Part shown: positions 6,114 through 7,238 of the stretch, piece by piece
Numbering within the stretch: position 1 is the first letter of the stretch
How the letters are laid out: each line of letters starts with the position of its first letter
DNA from: Bdellovibrionales bacterium
Lineage (GTDB): Bacteria; Bdellovibrionota; Bdellovibrionia; Bdellovibrionales; JAMPXM01
Direction: 5' to 3'
Length of the DNA: 7,238 nt
Assembly: GCA_005792225.1 (NCBI GenBank)
Contig: SXSP01000456.1
Coordinates: forward strand, 1-7,238
Notes under the pieces: generated by a model
The model's database searches: none
What the model saw: only the letters and a program-made list of their open reading frames with translations
What the model was told of the DNA's origin: nothing
Program-made: the position numbers and the translations under genes

Positions 6114-6905
6114 GTGAGCATTCATCCCTCCAGCGTGATTTCTAAAGATGCCGAGATCGGTGCAGGTGTCGTCATCGGTCCCTTTTGCGTGGTGAAAGGG
6201 AAAGCGAAGATCGGTGAAGGCACAATTCTCGAGTCGCACGTCAGTCTCGGCAATGAGTTCGGTGTCGTGGAGCTGGGGAAGAACAACATTATCGCCTCGG
6301 GTGCGGCCGTCGGCGGTCCACCCCAAGACTTGAGTTACAAGGGCGAGCCCACGCAGCTCATCATCGGCGACGGAAATACGATCCGTGAATTCGCGACTCT
6401 CAATTGCGGAACGGTGAAGGGCGGCGGCATCACGCGTGTGGGCAATGGTGGCCTGATCATGTCGTATGCTCACGTCGCGCATGATTGTCAGATTGGCGAC
6501 CACTGCGTGATCGCGAACTCCACGCAGCTCGCGGGCCACGTGATCTTTGAGGATCACGTGAAGGTGAGTGGGATGTGCGCGTTCAATCAATTCGTCCGCG
6601 TCGGCAAGCACGCGTTCATCGCGGGCGACTCAGCGGTGAACAAGGACATCCTGCCGTTTACGATCGCTCAAGGAAAATACGCCGTGATGCGCGCGCCGAA
6701 TTCGATCGGTATGGAACGCTCGGGCTATACTAAAGAAGAAGTCGACGCCGTGAAAGTCGCCGTTCGCATCATCACCAAGGGTGCCGGCACCATCGAAGAA
6801 GGAATCGCGCGAATTCAGAACGAGTGCGCGGAGACTCCGGCCATCGAATATTTCATTCAATTCATTCGGGCGTCAGTCGCGGGGCCTCGGGGCCTCGCCA
6901 TCTGA
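6114..6905 (+). CDS. lpxA: Acyl-ACP--UDP-N-acetylglucosamine O-acyltransferase (LpxA), possibly amine-selective
   Basis: LpxA transfers a 3-hydroxyacyl chain from ACP to the 3-position of UDP-GlcNAc, or of the 3-amino analogue UDP-GlcNAc3N in some bacteria. This is the first step of lipid A synthesis in the cytoplasm. The product has 263 residues (E. coli 262) and starts at GTG 6114. The purine-rich AAGAAGGTAGG at 6097-6107 lies just upstream. The N-terminal two thirds is a left-handed beta-helix of hexapeptide repeats such as IGAGVV, IGPFCV and IGEGTI. GGPPQDLSY carries Gln71 and Asp72 (E. coli Gln73/Asp74). AHVAHDC carries His120 and the catalytic His123 (E. coli His125). His142 matches E. 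coli His144, and Gly171 matches the Gly173 acyl-length ruler, which would allow a long hydroxyacyl chain. Two differences from E. coli stand out: His160 is Asn158 (FNQF) and His191 is Tyr189 (QGKYA). The C-terminal helical domain ends in RGLAI. Assignment to LpxA is firm; the acceptor sugar is open. Confidence 0.96.
   Translation: MSIHPSSVISKDAEIGAGVVIGPFCVVKGKAKIGEGTILESHVSLGNEFGVVELGKNNIIASGAAVGGPPQDLSYKGEPTQLIIGDGNTIREFATLNCGTVKGGGITRVGNGGLIMSYAHVAHDCQIGDHCVIANSTQLAGHVIFEDHVKVSGMCAFNQFVRVGKHAFIAGDSAVNKDILPFTIAQGKYAVMRAPNSIGMERSGYTKEEVDAVKVAVRIITKGAGTIEEGIARIQNECAETPAIEYFIQFIRASVAGPRGLAI
6881..6896 (+). repeat. Tandem 8-bp direct repeat in the 3' end of lpxA
   Basis: GGGGCCTC occurs twice in immediate succession (6881-6888 and 6889-6896) in the last codons of lpxA. 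A length that is not a multiple of three means gain or loss of one unit would change the LpxA C-terminus. Confidence 0.85.
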
Positions 6906-6907
6906 TC

Positions 6908-6915
6908 GGGGTGAG
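6908..6915 (+). promoter_or_regulatory. Ribosome binding site of the downstream oxidoreductase
   Basis: GGGGTGAG contains GGTGA (6910-6914), which is complementary to the part of the 16S rRNA tail used at short spacings. It lies 4 nt from ATG 6919 and supports this start. Confidence 0.6.
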
Positions 6916-6918
6916 AAC

Positions 6919-7238
6919 ATGAGTAAAACAAAATGCGCCGTCGTCGGCGTCGGCTATTTGGGTCGCTTTCACGCACAGAAATATAAGGCGATCGAGGAAG
7001 TCGACCTCATCGGTGTTTGCGACGCGAGTCCTGAACGAGCCAAGCAAGTGGCCGACGAATTGAGTGTCGCCGCGTTCTCCGATTACAAGCAGCTCCTCGG
7101 GAAGGTGGAGGCCGTCACGATCGCCTCTACGACCCGCACGCATTACGAAGTGGCCAAATACTTTCTCGAAAACGGCGTGCACGTAAACGTCGAGAAACCC
7201 ATGACCACGACTCTGGAAGAGGCGGCCGAACTCGTGCG
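6919..7238 (+). CDS. Gfo/Idh/MocA-family NAD(P)-dependent oxidoreductase, N-terminal part (3' truncated); GnnA candidate
   Basis: Only the first 106 codons are present. They form the start of a Rossmann domain. The dinucleotide-binding loop is G10-V-G12-Y-L-G15. Strand 2 ends with an acidic residue, Asp35 (LIGVCDAS), suggesting NAD(H) preference. The family hallmark Glu92-Lys93-Pro94 holds the catalytic lysine. These features place it in the Gfo/Idh/MocA sugar dehydrogenase family. It starts 13 nt after lpxA with a plausible ribosome binding site, so it is probably in the same operon. In Acidithiobacillus ferrooxidans a dehydrogenase of this kind (GnnA) encoded with lpxA oxidises the 3-OH of UDP-GlcNAc, and the aminotransferase GnnB then makes UDP-GlcNAc3N. 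That role is a good candidate here by context but is inference. Unassigned Gfo/Idh genes also occur next to lpxA in other delta-type bacteria, and the substrate-binding domain is cut off by the window edge. Confidence 0.9.
   Translation, partial: MSKTKCAVVGVGYLGRFHAQKYKAIEEVDLIGVCDASPERAKQVADELSVAAFSDYKQLLGKVEAVTIASTTRTHYEVAKYFLENGVHVNVEKPMTTTLEEAAELV

Noticed and set aside
1..7238. Mobile element, CRISPR array, tRNA or prophage remnants
   Set aside because: No terminal inverted repeats, spaced repeats, cloverleaf sequences or transposase-like frames were seen. The whole window is a continuous housekeeping and envelope operon.

Overview
The window carries a compact, same-strand block of envelope-biogenesis genes from a Gram-negative (diderm) bacterium. 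In order it contains: the 3' end of prfB (release factor 2), a LolC/LolE-type lipoprotein-release permease, lolD, bamA, skp/ompH, fabZ, lpxA, and the 5' part of a Gfo/Idh/MocA-family oxidoreductase. Every gene is on the + strand. Gaps are at most 36 nt, or the genes overlap, except for a 110-nt spacer before bamA. The base composition is moderately GC-rich by eye. The joining of lolC/E-lolD to bamA-skp-fabZ-lpxA plus an oxidoreductase is typical of the old 'Deltaproteobacteria' and Bdellovibrionota rather than of enterics. I lean towards a Bdellovibrio-like or other delta-type lineage; this is inference from gene order, not a proven assignment.

Layout: 1-395 is the C-terminal part of RF2, beginning at its GGQ catalytic motif. 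385-2299 is a two-gene ABC exporter (permease and ATPase) with overlapping reading frames. 2300-2409 is the only real intergenic region. It holds a sigma70-type promoter candidate (TTGACA, 17 bp, TAGGCT) whose -35 box overlaps the lolD stop codon, an AT-rich leader, a 7-bp hairpin and the ribosome binding site of a TTG-initiated bamA. 2410-6905 is bamA-skp-fabZ-lpxA. 6919 to the end is the truncated oxidoreductase.

How the genes fit together: LolC/E-LolD releases lipoproteins from the inner membrane. Skp escorts unfolded outer-membrane proteins across the periplasm to BamA, which inserts them. FabZ and LpxA act at the start of (hydroxy)acyl-chain and lipid A synthesis. The canonical lpxD gene, which lies between skp and fabZ in E. 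coli, is absent here.

The most interesting signal is at the 3' end. An NAD-type Gfo/Idh/MocA dehydrogenase begins 13 nt after lpxA, and that lpxA keeps its catalytic His (H123) but has Asn and Tyr where E. coli LpxA has His160 and His191. This is the arrangement expected for a gnnA-type gene making UDP-GlcNAc3N, which gives amide-linked 2,3-diaminoglucose lipid A. Such lipid A is reported for Bdellovibrio. The link is a hypothesis, because the predicted aminotransferase partner (gnnB) would lie outside the window. No mobile elements, CRISPR arrays, tRNAs or rRNAs were seen.
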